Below are positions 47,983 to 60,549 of a stretch of DNA of 64,000 nucleotides, piece after piece (positions within the stretch are counted from its first letter, which is position 1; every line of letters begins with the position of its first letter). The notes below the pieces were generated by a model. That model was not told the origin of the DNA and did no database searches. It saw nothing but the letters and a program-made list of their open reading frames with translations. This DNA is from Hemileia vastatrix (lineage: Eukaryota; Basidiomycota; Pucciniomycetes; Pucciniales; Zaghouaniaceae), in NCBI GenBank assembly GCA_030280995.1, contig JASXTE010000001.1:16494606-16558605 (forward strand), read 5' to 3'. A program made the position numbers and the translations under genes.

Positions 47983-48793
47983 TGTCAAGCGCCACATGAC
48001 ACTTGAGGCAAAAGCAGCTCATTAAATCAATAATACAGAGGTCTAAATCCATACTCGAAGCGCAGAAAGTAATTCTACATAGCAACTGCGACTTTCCTTT
48101 GTGTACTCACTATTCAACCGCGCTAATCTAAACTCTAAATCCAAATTAGTCAATCTCTCAATAGTGTGTCTCAGTCTTTTCCTCAATAAGCAACACACAG
48201 CGCAATAGTCAATGTAATAGTATGCTAAAAGGTTTATGAAATGTCTGAGGATTATTAAAAGGGGTACTGAGCATGGACGGAATGGTTAGTGGAGGATTAA
48301 AGGGTTGACCGATGTTAGTGAGGAGGGTCCAGGTGTAACGGGTGTATTTTTTAATGGTCTGTGGTGTGCGGAATAGTGAATGGGTATGAGGTCAATGCGA
48401 GGAGGAGTAAAGGATATAAAAGGGGTTGGGTTTTTTAGCTCAACATTCTTTAGAATTAAATTATAAAACGTATATTTAGTTAATAGTGGTAAAACTTTAG
48501 GTTAAATCATTATTATTGTATCTTTCCTTATTTTCTCAGTAATCATTTCTAAATCCTAAATCTTTGATTATTGAGTTTCCAACCCTTTGTGAGATTTTAA
48601 GAATTTTAACCTTACCTTTAAATTATATTAAAATTCTTCTTGAACATATCTTGAAGCAGTAGCTCTTCCCTCGAGTCATCTTCGAATCACTTCCTTGAAC
48701 ATTTCCTCTGTGCATTGAAGAAGTTTCTAAACTCCTCCCTCCATCTCACTTCCAGGAACACCCTTGACCTTGTGTGTAGGTCATCCGGTGACA
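47983..48793 (+). repeat. 3' LTR of element E (0.81 kb)
   Basis: Begins TGTCAAGCGCCACATGACAC and ends CATCCGGTGACA. Collinear with 40288-41100, with scattered substitutions. TATA box in GGATATAAAAGGGGT at about 48415-48422. Confidence 0.9.
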
Positions 48794-49123
48794 ACAAATC
48801 ATGAAGGACTAGCTTTACTAATTTAAAATTTTGTGCAATGAAATTTTTTCTGTTTCCCAGTTTCATTTGTTTTTGGTTTGGCTCCAAGACTTGACATTGC
48901 ATAACATTTGAAATCACAAACTAAATTTCCAAGACTCTGTCTCATTATTTTATCTCATTTTCTCTTCATTTCTCACTTCTATCATTCATTGTTGGTTCTG
49001 ATACTTCTTACTTCACAGATCTCAAGGTAAGTCACCTTCTTATTTTTGGTCATTTAATTGCAGATTGAGATCACCACAAATGAACACCTGGAACCTGCTA
49101 ACAGGTTTCAGTTCTGAAATCCA
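48794..49123. other. Stretch after element E with no gene
   Basis: T-rich. A GTAAG at about 49027 and TTGCAG at about 49062 could be a short intron in a leader, but nothing coding is recognisable. It could be the leader of a second E-type element sharing the LTR at 47983. Confidence 0.3.
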
Positions 49124-49300
49124 TTTGTGATTCAAGAATAACTAAGATTTCATATGACATAGACAAGCATGCTCAGTGTTCAGCACACAGTCATTCATAA
49201 AAAAATACAGCTGAGCTAGAGATAAATCACATCAAAAATAGAGATTGAAACCTACAATCAGGTACCCACATTTTTTTCTGGTGAATGTCTTTTTCTTTGT
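49124..49300. repeat. Dispersed repeat, copy 2
   Basis: Aligns with 36522-36700 (shared TTGTGATTCAAGAATAAC start, GCTCAGTGTTCAGCAC and ACAGCTGAGCTA). Function unknown. Confidence 0.45.
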
Positions 49301-49375
49301 TCATTTATTATCATCTTTTTTTGTTTTAATAACTGATTAATCTTTATTTTTATTTTTATTTTTTTTATATATTTT

Positions 49376-50216
49376 TATTTTTTAATTTTTTAATTTTTTA
49401 ATTTTTTAATTTTTTAATTTTTTAATTTTTTAATTTTTTAATTTTTTAATTTTTTAATTTTTTAATTTTTTAATTTTTTAATTTTTTAATTTTTTAATTT
49501 TTTAATTTTTTAATTTTTTAATTTTTTAATTTTTTAATTTTTTAATTTTTTAATTTTTTAATTTTTTAATTTTTTAATTTTTTAATTTTTTAATTTTTTA
49601 ATTTTTTAATTTTTTAATTTTTTAATTTTTTAATTTTTTAATTTTTTAATTTTTTAATTTTTTAATTTTTTAATTTTTTAATTTTTTAATTTTTTAATTT
49701 TTTAATTTTTTAATTTTTTAATTTTTTAATTTTTTAATTTTTTAATTTTTTAATTTTTTAATTTTTTAATTTTTTAATTTTTTAATTTTTTAATTTTTTA
49801 ATTTTTTAATTTTTTAATTTTTTAATTTTTTAATTTTTTAATTTTTAAATTTTTTAATTTTTTAATTTTTTAATTTTTTAATTTTTTAATTTTTTAATTT
49901 TTTAATTTTTAAATTTTTAAATTTTTTAATTTTTAAATTTTTTAATTTTTTAATTTTTTAATTTTTTAATTTTTTAATTTTTTAATTTTTTAATTTTTTA
50001 ATTTTTTAATTTTTTAATTTTTTAATTTTTAAATTTTTAAATTTTTAATTTTTTAATTTTTTAATTTTTTAATTTTTTAATTTTTTAATTTTTTAATTTT
50101 TTAATTTTTTAATTTTTTAATTTTTTAATTTTTTAATTTTTTAATTTTTTAATTTTTTAATTTTTTAATTTTTTAATTTTTTAATTTTTTAATTTTTTAA
50201 TTTTTTTAATTTTTAA
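49376..50216. repeat. (AATTTTTT)n octanucleotide array, about 840 bp
   Basis: Roughly 100 units of an 8-bp A/T motif, with a few units shortened to AATTTTTA or AATTTTTTT, mostly towards the right half. Left flank is a less regular ATTTTT region from about 49340. Confidence 0.97.
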
Positions 50217-50241
50217 ATTTTTTTCTTTTCATTTTTTCATT

Positions 50242-51785
50242 TGCCACACAATATGGGGGGCTGACTTGCTAGTGAGTCTGAAACTGTCAGCCAGGCTATA
50301 CCAGGAGCCCAGAAAATTATATGTTAATTTGTTGGACCTGAAAGAGGGCGTAAGAATTGTATTTTATGTATATAAATTAATATTTTATTGCATAATAAAA
50401 TTATATAAGTATCTTATTAATAATAAGTGTTATATTAATTTTATTGTTATATAAATTTTTATACATTTAAATTAAGCTTAATATATCTTATATTCTACAA
50501 ATAATGGCGCATTTTTAAGTATTTAATAATTATAAATTAATAATTAATTAATTACAAAACATATTTTATAATTATATATGTAAAATTGACTTATAATGTA
50601 ATTAAGTTAATTAATTAATTTTATATATTAAATAAAACTTCATATATTATTTAAGCAATAATATTGGGCGCTTCTTTTGACCCTTAATTGTGTCAGGAAA
50701 AATTATTAAATAAATTATAATACTTATTTAATAACATAGTATTAAAATACCCACTTTAAATTACAAATATCACTAAATTAATTATCTGTTTCATTTAAAC
50801 TAATTATTGAATTAATTAAATAGTTAAAACAATTATTTAAAATTGCTTTAAACTGGATTAAATTTATTTCATGAATTTTGGTGTGAAAATAATTTTATTT
50901 GTTTTACTTAAAACCTTTACATGTCACTATAATGTCTGTTTTTGATTATTTTTACTCATTGTTCTCATGTTTCACAATTACTTGGTTAATAATTATTTTA
51001 ATTAAGTGTTTTGGGATGTTATGGTGGGAAAAGGATTAATTACGCACTGGTTTTAGTAAATTGTGTCATATTTTTCTCTTGATAGTCATGTTTCATTTTC
51101 TACTCTGTTATCTCTTGTTTTAGCTATTTCTAATTTGTATTTATTGATTGGTGGCGCTTCAGGGGTCCTTTGGTCTATAAAAGGGCCTTGGATAATCCCC
51201 TTTAAATCATCACTTACTATACAACCAAAATTTGAACATATTTTTAATATAATACGTTTTATTATTATTTTTATTAGTATTAAAATTTTAATTTTAATTT
51301 TATATAACTATTTACAGGTTGCTTTAAGTCTGATAGTAATAATAGTGTTTTCCGCACAGAAATAATAATCCTTACTTTAAATAAATATTTTCTTTTAATA
51401 ATCCTCATTTTTGTGTCAGCCCTCAAGTAAATCATCGTTGCCCCTCTTTAAATAAATTAAATCATTTTATTATCTTATTGCTTTTACTTCCTATAAATCT
51501 TTTCTTTCCTATTCCCCTTTCATCCTCTTCTTCTTTCCCCTTTTCTTTCCTTCTTCTAGACGACCGGCCGACAGAAGCCTTGGACCCAAACTCATTACAG
51601 ATTGAACACACATTGAGCTATTGATAAAGGAGTCATACAATCAGGGATAAACACCACCCAACAGAACAGTTTTAGGTGGGTTTTTAAGTAGAGTTCAGTA
51701 TGGGTTCAGTCTGAGTTCCATCTGAGTTCTATCTGAGTTCAGGTTGAGGACTTGCTAGCAAGTCCACCCCCTATATTGCATAGTG
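50242..51785. mobile_element. CACTA-like DNA transposon copy 3 (about 250 bp without nested LTR)
   Basis: Perfect 3-bp target duplication ATT (50239-50241, 51786-51788). The left end is TGCCACACAATATGG and the right end, in reverse complement, is CACTATGCAATATAGG. Both have the GACTTGCTAG(C/T)(A/G)AGTC subterminal palindrome. Next to the right palindrome are about five 10-14-bp direct repeats of the GAGTTC(A/C)(A/G)TCT type (51675-51745). This is a MITE-sized copy inserted just beyond the octanucleotide array. Confidence 0.75.
50285..51573 (+). repeat. Solo LTR (subfamily II) nested in CACTA-like copy 3
   Basis: 1289 bp, TGTCAGCCAGGCTATACC to CCGGCCGACA. Flanks GAAAC (50280-50284) and GAAGC (51574-51578) are a 5-bp duplication with one change. 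TATA box TATAAAAG at 51176-51183. Confidence 0.85.
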
Positions 51786-52784
51786 ATTTTTTCATTTCTT
51801 TTTTTGTTGCTTCTCCATCTTTTTTATTCTTGATTTATTGAATTTTTAGTGCCTTTTGGTCATTTTTAGGATTTTTCTCTTTTTTTGGCCTCCTTTTTTA
51901 ATTTTTTGCTGAAGTTCTTCAGAATTATTTAAAATTTGTTTTGAAACATTTTCCAAGCATATTACACTTATTCTTAGGTTTTTTGGGGAAATTTTTTGTC
52001 TTTTTTGCTAAAACAATCTGGAAATTTTTAACCATCATTTCCAAGTGATTTTTAGGTTTTTTTCACTAAAACCATTTTGAAATGTCTTAAAAGCATTTTA
52101 AAGTGGGTTTTTTTTTGCTTTTGGATTTTTTGGGCACTTTTTTTTTGTAACTTTTTGCCACTTTTCTAGGAAAGTTTGTGACACTTTTCTAAAAACATTC
52201 TAGAGCACTTTTTTTGCAACTTTTTGGAAAAATTTTGTGAACTTTTATGAATTTTTTCAGAGACTTCTGGATTCTTTTTTTTTTGGAAATTTTCTGGAAC
52301 CTTTTTTTAAATTTTTTAGGTGACGTCTTGAACTATTTTAGGTATGTTTTTATCCAATTTTATTTTATTTTTCATTTTATGTGATTAGGATTACTGAAAA
52401 CATAGAGTTGTTCAACTAGATTCATAAGGTAAGAAACAAAGGTAATGTAAAAAATTAAACATTAGGTACCCAACAAAAGTATGGGGTCTAATATAGGCTG
52501 TCAAGTTTTTATTTTTATTTTATGAATTAACATTTAACAAGTCATATATGATACTATACTTACTTAAATTAATGCGCCATCAAGACATGTGTTTTATAAT
52601 GGTATTCATGGGGACATTTGCTCTCTTCATGAGGTTCATGTATACACTCATGTTTTATTACATTGAATTTAGTCATAGATAATTTCAATTCACACTTTAA
52701 TTGAAATGCCATTATCACATGTTTTCTTATTATCTTAAATGACTTTTTTACATGTTTATTTATTGAATGAACTTGAAATTTGGC
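51786..52784. other. T-rich low-complexity intergenic stretch
   Basis: 51790-52330 is a degenerate run of TTTTT and TTTTGGAAA-like words that looks like decayed simple sequence. 52430-52780 is unremarkable AT-rich sequence. No gene seen. Confidence 0.6.
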
Positions 52785-53894
52785 AATCTATGCCCCTACT
52801 TCAATAAATAACAGAGAAGGGTATTGCCAATTTTTTTATCAAAAAATTTTTTTTTACTTAGAAAAAAAATGTGATCCCCACCCCCGGCTATGGTAAATAG
52901 AAGGGGAGGGTATTTCCAAAAAACATTTTTTAACATAACTTTTTTTGAATTAGAAAATTGTTGGTGATCTGTACCCAGAAAAGAATCTGACAATTGAGAT
53001 GTTATTTCAAAAAAAATGTAAGAAAGTGATAAATCAAAGACAAAAGACTAATTCATATACATCATTGATAGAAGGATTTAAAGTACTATGGAGGGAGTAG
53101 GATCTGAATTATTAGATATCAGTAGTTAAGTTAGACAAAAAATGTTGAACATTTTAAATTTTAAATTTTTCATTGTCCTCTCTTTGAACACTAACCTTAT
53201 CCCTCTCTAAATCTAAGAAATATATCTCAATTTTGAAAAAAGATTCATCAATTGATTTTGAATGAAGCCAAAAACTAGCAGAAGCCCTTTCCTTAAGTCT
53301 TTTTCTAGGAGAGGTTGATTCTTTATCTTCTAACTTTTCACTGTCAGTTAATTCCTTGAAAAATTCACAATTTTATGAGTCTTGGTTCTGGTTAGAGAAT
53401 GGGGAGTAAATAAGAAATTAAATAGAAAGAATAATAAAAAAATTATTTTAACCTTACTACCATGGGGCTCATCTGGCTTAAAGTCAGAAAATGAAGTTGG
53501 TTCTTTAACTTCAGGAGAGCCAAGAAAAGGGTCTAAAGTAATTTCTTGATTATTTGTATGAGATTCAGAAAGTTTTGGATCTTGATTAGATTTATAATGT
53601 CTAAGTTTAAAAATAAGACATTGTGGGGAGAGAACTTTGAGTAGGAAATTTTGACAAAGATAGTAATAAAAAGTAATAGAATTACTGTGGTGTGAAGGAG
53701 AGAAATACAATTCAGAAAATAAATGGGAGATATGAAATGTGAGGTGGAGTATATGGATTAGAATCGAAGGAAGGCAATGCACAGTTGATTGGGAGGATGT
53801 GTTTATTGATGGGCTGAATTTTGTTTGAGAAAGTTGTACAAATGTAGGACATATTTGACCCCATGTCTAAAATCCAAAGTACCAAATTAGCCAT
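52785..53894 (-). pseudogene. Diverged Myb/SANT-like element remnant, copy 5
   Basis: The C-rich tail module (complement of TTATTGAAGTAGGGGC and CCCCACCCCC) is at 52785-52920. To its right on the minus strand comes a segment encoding SPRKRLKERASASFWLHSKS, like the LKKKRRASSSLNFHSQRGRK segment of the copy at 59044. Then an intron-like GTAGTAAGG and an acidic Ser/Glu-rich stretch (53520-53600). The upstream DNA-binding-like part is not recognisable. Assignment rests on order and a short match. Confidence 0.35.
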
Positions 53895-55309
53895 GTTTCA
53901 TGGTGTGTTTGTGTGTCATTTTTCAAATAAATATGCTGGGCATATTTGGTAAGGTTTGAGATCCCTTAATAATATATTTTAGAAATTCCACATAAAATTT
54001 TTAACCCATATTTTGAATATTTTTTAAATTCACTGGGAATGAAATTATATAGTTATATTCTCTATTCTGAAAGAATTGTAATCTTTAAGCCCATTTTTTG
54101 AAATTAAAAAAAATTCAATTCAGATAATGATTTGAGTAAGGTTCCCACCTTCTGGATAAAATTCATTTCTTCTTAAATTTTTTCAAAGGATTTTAATTTT
54201 TACAATTATTTAGATTTAAAGTATTGATAACTTAATTATCACTACAAAGTATTAGGGGAAACTTGCCAGCAATTCAAAAACTGAACTAAATTAGAATAAT
54301 TAAATTTTGTCACAAATTTTCTGTCTGCCAGGTATTAAGTTTTAAACCCAAATACTTACTTAAGTTCTTCCATAACCAATTATCAATATTGCAACCATAA
54401 TACAATTCATTATCTTGAAACACCAAGAATACTAGTTCTGACTTGATTACTCTTTGGGTGAGAATTTTATTGGTAATTTAAGTGGCAAGGGAAATTTTTC
54501 TTGAGTGGGAATTAATTAACTCTGTATTTCTCTGACATGAGTAAAATAACCTGGAGTGGGAAGTTGGATACTCATTTTTTAGTAAAATAAATTATATTTC
54601 AGTATTTTAACTAAGTTCACATGTATTTACTTCTTATTTCCTTTTCTAGAATTTTTCTGTATTTTGGTTATTTGAAATATTTTCATTCTTTTTCAACAAT
54701 GTATTAGTGTTATTTTCTCTATAAAAGGTTCTTGGATTGAGAGGAGAATGGGAATCTTATCTTATTATTTAAAAAATTTATTATCTTCATTTCTCTCATT
54801 AGTCTTATTAAACTATTACTATTATACAAAATTCTAGTTATTTATTAAGTAATTGAAATAATAAATCTCTAGCTGCTGCTATGGTGAAATAAAATCCTTC
54901 TTACTTTTTATATTTTTCCATATTGTTTCAATCATAAATCAGTGATATAGTATTATTTCCTTTACCTCTAGACAAACCCTAATACTTTCTATGAATTACC
55001 CTCCTAATATTTTTGGTGTATATATCTTACCCAAAAATCTGTTTTTTTATTGTGTAACTTCAGCAATTTAGCTGAATGGTGATTTAAATATTCATTTTTC
55101 TGTATTTTATAACTTCATTTTTTCTTTATATATGCTTTAAAAATATTATTGATTATACTTCTTGATTTTTGAATATTTTAATTAATAAATATGTTTATTT
55201 TGTATTTTTTGAATTATTGTATTTTGTGGAATTTGGATGAAGTTAATTACTTTGTCGTGATACCTTTAATTATATTTGACTATTCACACTTGAAATCAAT
55301 AGGGGGTAT
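53895..55309. other. AT-rich stretch with no gene
   Basis: No open frame or known repeat recognised. CTCTATAAAAGGTTCTTGG at about 54718-54736 and the following CATTTCTCTCATTAG/ACTATTACTATTATAC resemble the TATA region of a degraded subfamily II LTR, roughly 54250-55010. Confidence 0.4.
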
Positions 55310-58300
55310 AAATTTTAGTGAATCTGAAATTAAATTAATTGCAGATAAATATACTTATGCCCTAATTATCTTCTGCAATAATTTTTGAAAATTATTGGTT
55401 TATTAGAAATTTTAAATTGTGGCATATGAACATGAATAGTGCCTTTGTACAGTTGATTAGATGCTGTTTTGGTAGTTGAGTTGAAATTTAGGAGTGTCAG
55501 ATATACTCATATTGGGAGTTTATGTTCTTTTTCTGGATCACTGTGCTGAATGTTTGTACTATAGGGATGTGGCTATTGTCATTGGATAGCACTGGCTTTT
55601 CTCTATATTACATGTCTTTTTGATATTTTTTATATTCTGGGTTTTATTGGCTCATTTGGGCATATTTCAGTCTTTACTATAACTGTTTAACTTTGTTTTT
55701 CACCTTTTTTGGGCTAGTCTTAAGTGCTAGGGTCAAGTGCTTAGTACCTTTTGAATGGGCTAATTGTTCTGTACATTTTATGTCTTGGTGATTTTTTAGA
55801 ATATTTTTAGGTTTAAGGTGCTTTCTGTTGTTTTAATGGTTTTTAGAGGTTTTCTGGGTTTATTTTGGTCCAGGGAGGTTGCCCACCTCAACTGAAACAA
55901 CATGGTGAGAACTTCTATAGGGTTTTTATGAAATTTTGGTAGAAGTAGAGCCAATTTTTCAGGTGTAGTTTAGTGTTTAATAGGGGTCTGTGAGTATATA
56001 CTGAATAAGACAGTTTGGGGGCAACTCCATTTATCATACAACCATCTGGTAACTAGATCACTGTTTCTTACTCATTTTTCACCATTTTTTGGCCACAAAT
56101 GGCTGTGTTTGTTGCACAATTAGTTCTTCATTTAACTCAACTTTGGAAACTGGTTTCTCTGGTCTAGCTTTGCAACCTGCATCAAGTATTATTGCTGTTT
56201 TCTGTGCAAAAAGTGCACTGTGCCTCTGGTTTCTGGTGTGGATTTTCTCTGAATTTCAGTTTTTGGTCTATTTGTTCTCAGTGGTCTGCTATTGGCTACT
56301 GTCTTGAATTTTTAAGCAGTCAAAAAGTGTGTTGGAAGGGGTATTGTAACAGTCTCTAATTTGCTGTAGTAAATAAATCTCACCTGGTAATTCTCAAAGG
56401 GCTCAAAGTGACAGGGGTTTTTCTCTCTGGTTTCTCTCCAACTCCCTTGGTCAAGGCCTATAGCTAGTACTATAGGATTTTATACAACATGTCAAAGCTC
56501 ACCTCTTATCTGAAATTTATATCCTCAATTTTTCATAATCACATCTTAGACAACTTTCTGGATGTGCAAGCCTCCCTACCTTGCTGCACACTCCCATCCT
56601 GTCTATTTCCTCCATCCATTCAGATCCCTCCCCATCTCATCTGCTCATTTCTTCTACTTTTCATCATCACATATCTTAACATGCCTCAGCATCCCACATC
56701 TTCTCAAAGGCAGCCTTCTCCCACTTATTCTTCAAATCCAACTACTCCCTCTTTCCCCTGCTCAGCTAATAAATTAAAGAAATTTCAATTAAAAAAAGAT
56801 GATCACCTCATACTTATCAATTTTCAAAAAACAAAAACTAATTATGATTCTTATTTTGGTACTGAGAATGCAACAAAAGTAGGGCACCCCCCACATTAAA
56901 ATTCAATGGATATCTTATAATGGCAAAAAAATTAGGAAATAATACAGAGGGAAATATTTATCTTTTACCAAAACAGATGTCTGAATGCTTCAAGCAATAT
57001 TGATCCAAATACAAGAAGGCTAAGACTCTTTAATCTTCCACTGGTTTTGGTATTACTGACATTGATATCAGTAGGGGCATTAAATCTATAGATGATAAGC
57101 TTGATTATTTTTGTTGTTACTATAAAGAGATAGATTCCACATTTGGAGAGAAAGCTGAAGTTAATCCCACAAACATGTTGGATGGAGACAATTTTATCTC
57201 CAAACATGATATTGAGAAATTTTTTTTGAATACTCTTCCTCCACTCAAGCCTCCCCTCTTTTTAATTCAAAAAAACAAGATATCTTTTCTATAGATCCTT
57301 ATGGTGATATAAACGAACCAAATCTAACTCCAGTGAGTTTTTTAATTATATCTAGTCAGTTTTCCTAATTAATTCTCTTTTTCTTATTTCTAAAAAGGCC
57401 AATGAAGAAACCCAGGAGACACAATCAAGCAACTCTGAAGCTAGCAACAATTATGATTATAACAACATTATACCAAATTCCTCTAACAGAAATTAAAGAC
57501 CTTCAACTACTCTAAATTTCAGAAGTAAAAGAAAACAGAAAATAGAAGGTACTTCTCAAACCCCTATTTCGTCTATCAAAAATACTTTAGAGAAAGGTGA
57601 TTCTGGTAAGTGATAGGATACCTCTAAATAATTTAGTCTACTTTTTTGTATTTTTGGATAATATTTCTTAACACTCTACATAAATTCAAATTTTCATGAG
57701 AGACTCTTAAATTTCAAAAGCAAAAATTTGAACTCTCTTTACTGAGGGATGATAGGGCACATGACTTGGAGGAGATGAAATATGAGCTCTCTTCACAGAG
57801 GGATGATAGGGAACAAGACTTAGAGGTGAAGAAATTTGAGCTAACTCTAAGTATTCAAGAATCAAAGTAAGAGCAGAAAGCTCTCAAGTAAAATTTCCTA
57901 TTGGATTAGATGAATCTCATGTATCAAATTCAAGATTATTCCAAAAAAAAGTTTTCATGATAGAATTTGTTAAAGCTAATAAATCTATTGACAAAATTGA
58001 AAGCTTAATGAAAATGTTTGATTGATTATTTGTTTTTTTGTTTTCTTTCCCATTTCAATTGTTTCAATTTTTATATAAATGAAAGAATGTCATAATTTTT
58101 TGCATATTTCAATACTCTATCCATGATCAGTTGAATGATATATCAAGAAACATAGCAAATTATTTTAAAATGGTCCCAATGACAAAATTTGACACACTTT
58201 TTTTTACTTCTTCATGGTTTTAAATCAAATTTTTCAACTTTACATTCAATTAAGTAAATTTGATATTCTAAATACAGCTTTATCAATAAAATTATATATC

Positions 58301-58690
58301 TGTTTTGAAAATTTGGAAATACCCCCTCTTGCATTTTATTGAAGGAAGGGGTGGTCATCACCAAAAAAGTTTCAAGTCATAAATTTTGCATGTCAGATTT
58401 AAAAATTTGGCAGAACCCTCCCCTGAATTTTATTGAAGGGTTGCAAGTCACTAGATTTTAATATAATTAAATAAATAAGATATGTCAAATTTACTAGTTT
58501 TAAAGTAATGACAATTCCTCATGCCACAATGCAGATCAAGTCTAGAAACTAAGTTTGGGACTTTCCACATGTATAGGCTAGGGGAACCCCTTGAAAAAAA
58601 TTAATTTTGTCATGATCACCTGTTATACAAAGCAAAGCTTGTTGGCCTATTACTTTAGTTTAGTAAGTTGATAATATTAGGGTGTATTAA
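55310..58690 (+). mobile_element. Myb/SANT-like element, tandem copy 3
   Basis: Starts with AATCTGAAATTAAATTAATTG, which recurs at the start of the next copy (about 58700). It contains the gene 56681-58025 and a C-rich tail at 58320-58450, and ends near GGCCTATTACTTTAGTTTAG. About 1 kb (55420-56440) absent from copy 4 lies between the start and the conserved 5' untranslated region. No terminal inverted repeat found. Confidence 0.5.
56681..58025 (+). pseudogene. Myb/SANT-like element gene, copy 3
   Basis: Three exons by comparison with copy 4. Exon 1 starts MPQHPTSSQRQPSPTYSS, then a helical segment with KKDDHLILINFQKTKTNYDS, DGH/DDH-WL-NY spacing and FGTENATKVG. It is broken by TAA 56897 and later stops (for example 57030). 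Donor GTGAGT (57333-57338) and acceptor before 57399 keep frame. Exon 3 has two coiled-coil repeats (LLRDDRAHDLEEMKYELSSQ) and ends at TGA 58023. The N-terminal domain resembles Myb/SANT trihelix DNA-binding folds found in TE-derived rust gene families; this is a judgement from pattern, not a match. Confidence 0.55.
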
Positions 58691-59043
58691 GCTTTACCAA
58701 TCTGCAATTAAATTAATTGTGGATAGAAATCCTTATACCCCAATTATCTTCTGCAATTATTTTTGCTAATTATTGGGTTATTAGACATTTTATGTGTCAA
58801 AGTTAACCTTTTATCCAAAATTTTTCTACTCAATTTCTCATAAACACATATTGGAAAACTTTCTGTCATAACCACATCTTGACTTACTTTCATCCATAGC
58901 CACATCTTTGACTACTCTCTGGATATGCCTTCTACCTTGCAGTGAACTCCCATTCTCATCTCATCCTGTCTATTATCTCCATTCAGAACACCTTGTTATC
59001 TCATCTGCTTGTTTTGCTCCTTTTCATCTTCAATTATCTTAAC

Positions 59044-60381
59044 ATGCCTCGTCATCATAGATCTTCTCAAAGGCAACCTGCCCCCATTTGTTCTTCAAAT
59101 TGCACTACTCCCTCTTTCCCCTGCTCTGCTGAGAAATTAAAGACTGTTCAATTAAAAGAAGATGGTCATCTCATTCTTATCAACTGGCTGAAAACTAAAT
59201 CTAACTATGATTCTTTTTTTGGTACTGAAAATTCAACTAAAGTAGGATAGCCCGCTGCATCAAAAGCTAATGGTTATCTAATAATGGCCAATGAACTACG
59301 GAATAAGACCAAGGGAAGGATAGATATTTTACCTAAACAGATGTCTGAACTTTTCAAGAATTACCAAGCCAAATACAAGAAGGCAAAGACTCTTTCATCT
59401 TCCACTTGTTTTGGTATTACCAACATCAATATCAGTAAGGGCATAAAATCTATAGATTATAAACTTGAATCTTTATTTCCTTACTTTAAAGAGATGGATG
59501 CTATTTTTAGAGAGAAAGCTGATGTTAATCCTAAAAACATGTTGTATGGTGAAGATGCTATCTCCAAACATGATGTTGAAAGAATTCTTTTCCTTCTTCT
59601 TCTACTCAAGCCTCCCCTCATTTAACTTCCACAAATCAAGATATCTTTTCAATAGATCCTTATGGAGATATAAATCAACCTAATCTAACTCAAATATGTT
59701 TTTTTTCTTTTATCTTACCAATTCTTTTTTTATTTACATTTTCTTATTTCTAGAAAGGCTGAAGAACAAACACAAGAGCCACAATCAACTGAGTCAGAAG
59801 CCAGCAAGAATGATGAGGAAGAAAATGTGACCTTGAAAAAAAAGAGAAGGGCTTCAAGTAGTCTAAATTTCCACTCTCAAAGAGGAAGAAAAAATGATAC
59901 TTCATCTCAAACCCCTTTTTCTTCTATCAAAGAATTTTTGGAGAAATGTGATGCTGGTAAGTAATACCATACCTCTTAATACTTTACTCTGCTTTTCTTC
60001 TACTTTTTTTTAATATTTCTTATCACTCTAGAACAAGTGGAAGTTGCTAAAGAGACACTTAAGTTAGAAAAGCAAAAATAAAAGCTTTCTTTAAGGAGGG
60101 ATGATAGGGCACATGACTTGGAGGAGAGGAAGTACCAACCCTCTTTACAGAAGGATGATAGGGCACAAGACTTGGATGAGAAGAAATTCAAGCTAGCTCT
60201 TAGTATTGAAAAATCAAAGAAAGAGGAGAAAACACTCAAGCATCAAAACTTAATGGAACAGATGAAATTTAAGCATGATCTCAAAGAAAATTAAAAGAAG
60301 AAATTTTTTTTAATGGAATGTGTTAAAGCCAATAAATCTGATGAGGAAATTGAATCTCTAATGAAATTTTTTAATGACTAG
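59044..60381 (+). pseudogene. Myb/SANT-like element gene, copy 4 (most complete)
   Basis: Exon 1 from ATG 59044: a Ser/Pro-rich start, then an about 130-residue helical domain (KEDGHLILINWLKTKSNYDS ... LPKQMSELFKNYQAKYKKAK ... GIKSIDYKLESLFPYFKEMD). This is the spacing of a Myb/SANT or trihelix DNA-binding domain. Exon 2 (59758-59956) has basic LKKKRRASSSLNFHS, a possible nuclear signal. Exon 3 (60032-60381) is a coiled coil with two repeats and ends FFND. Lesions: TAG 59248, one-base deletion near 59588, the first intron's donor changed from GTGAGT to ATATGT (59695-59700), and TAA near 60078. I do not recognise the family with certainty. Confidence 0.55.
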
Positions 60382-60549
60382 TGTGTTTTGTTTCTTTCAT
60401 ACTTAACTATTCATAATTACTTGTACATAAAATTTTACAAGAATTTCCTGTATTTCATTACTCTATCCATCATTAGTTGAATTTTCTTATTTTAATTTTA
60501 AAAATTCTTTTTTAAATAAAATTTTCAAGTCTCATTTGAAAATTTGCCA

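Larger units (their letters stand above)
40288..48793 (+). mobile_element. Chromodomain Ty3/gypsy retrotransposon, element E
   Basis: Paired LTRs flank gag, pol (protease, RT, RNase H, integrase, chromodomain) and an antisense accessory gene. The family is distinct from A-D: the LTRs are different, gag and pol are in different frames, and codon use is less AT-rich. Flanking bases (CTGTT on the left, ACAAA on the right) do not form a clear target duplication, and no polypurine tract is evident before 47983. A recombinant structure, or two overlapping elements, is therefore possible. Confidence 0.85.
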
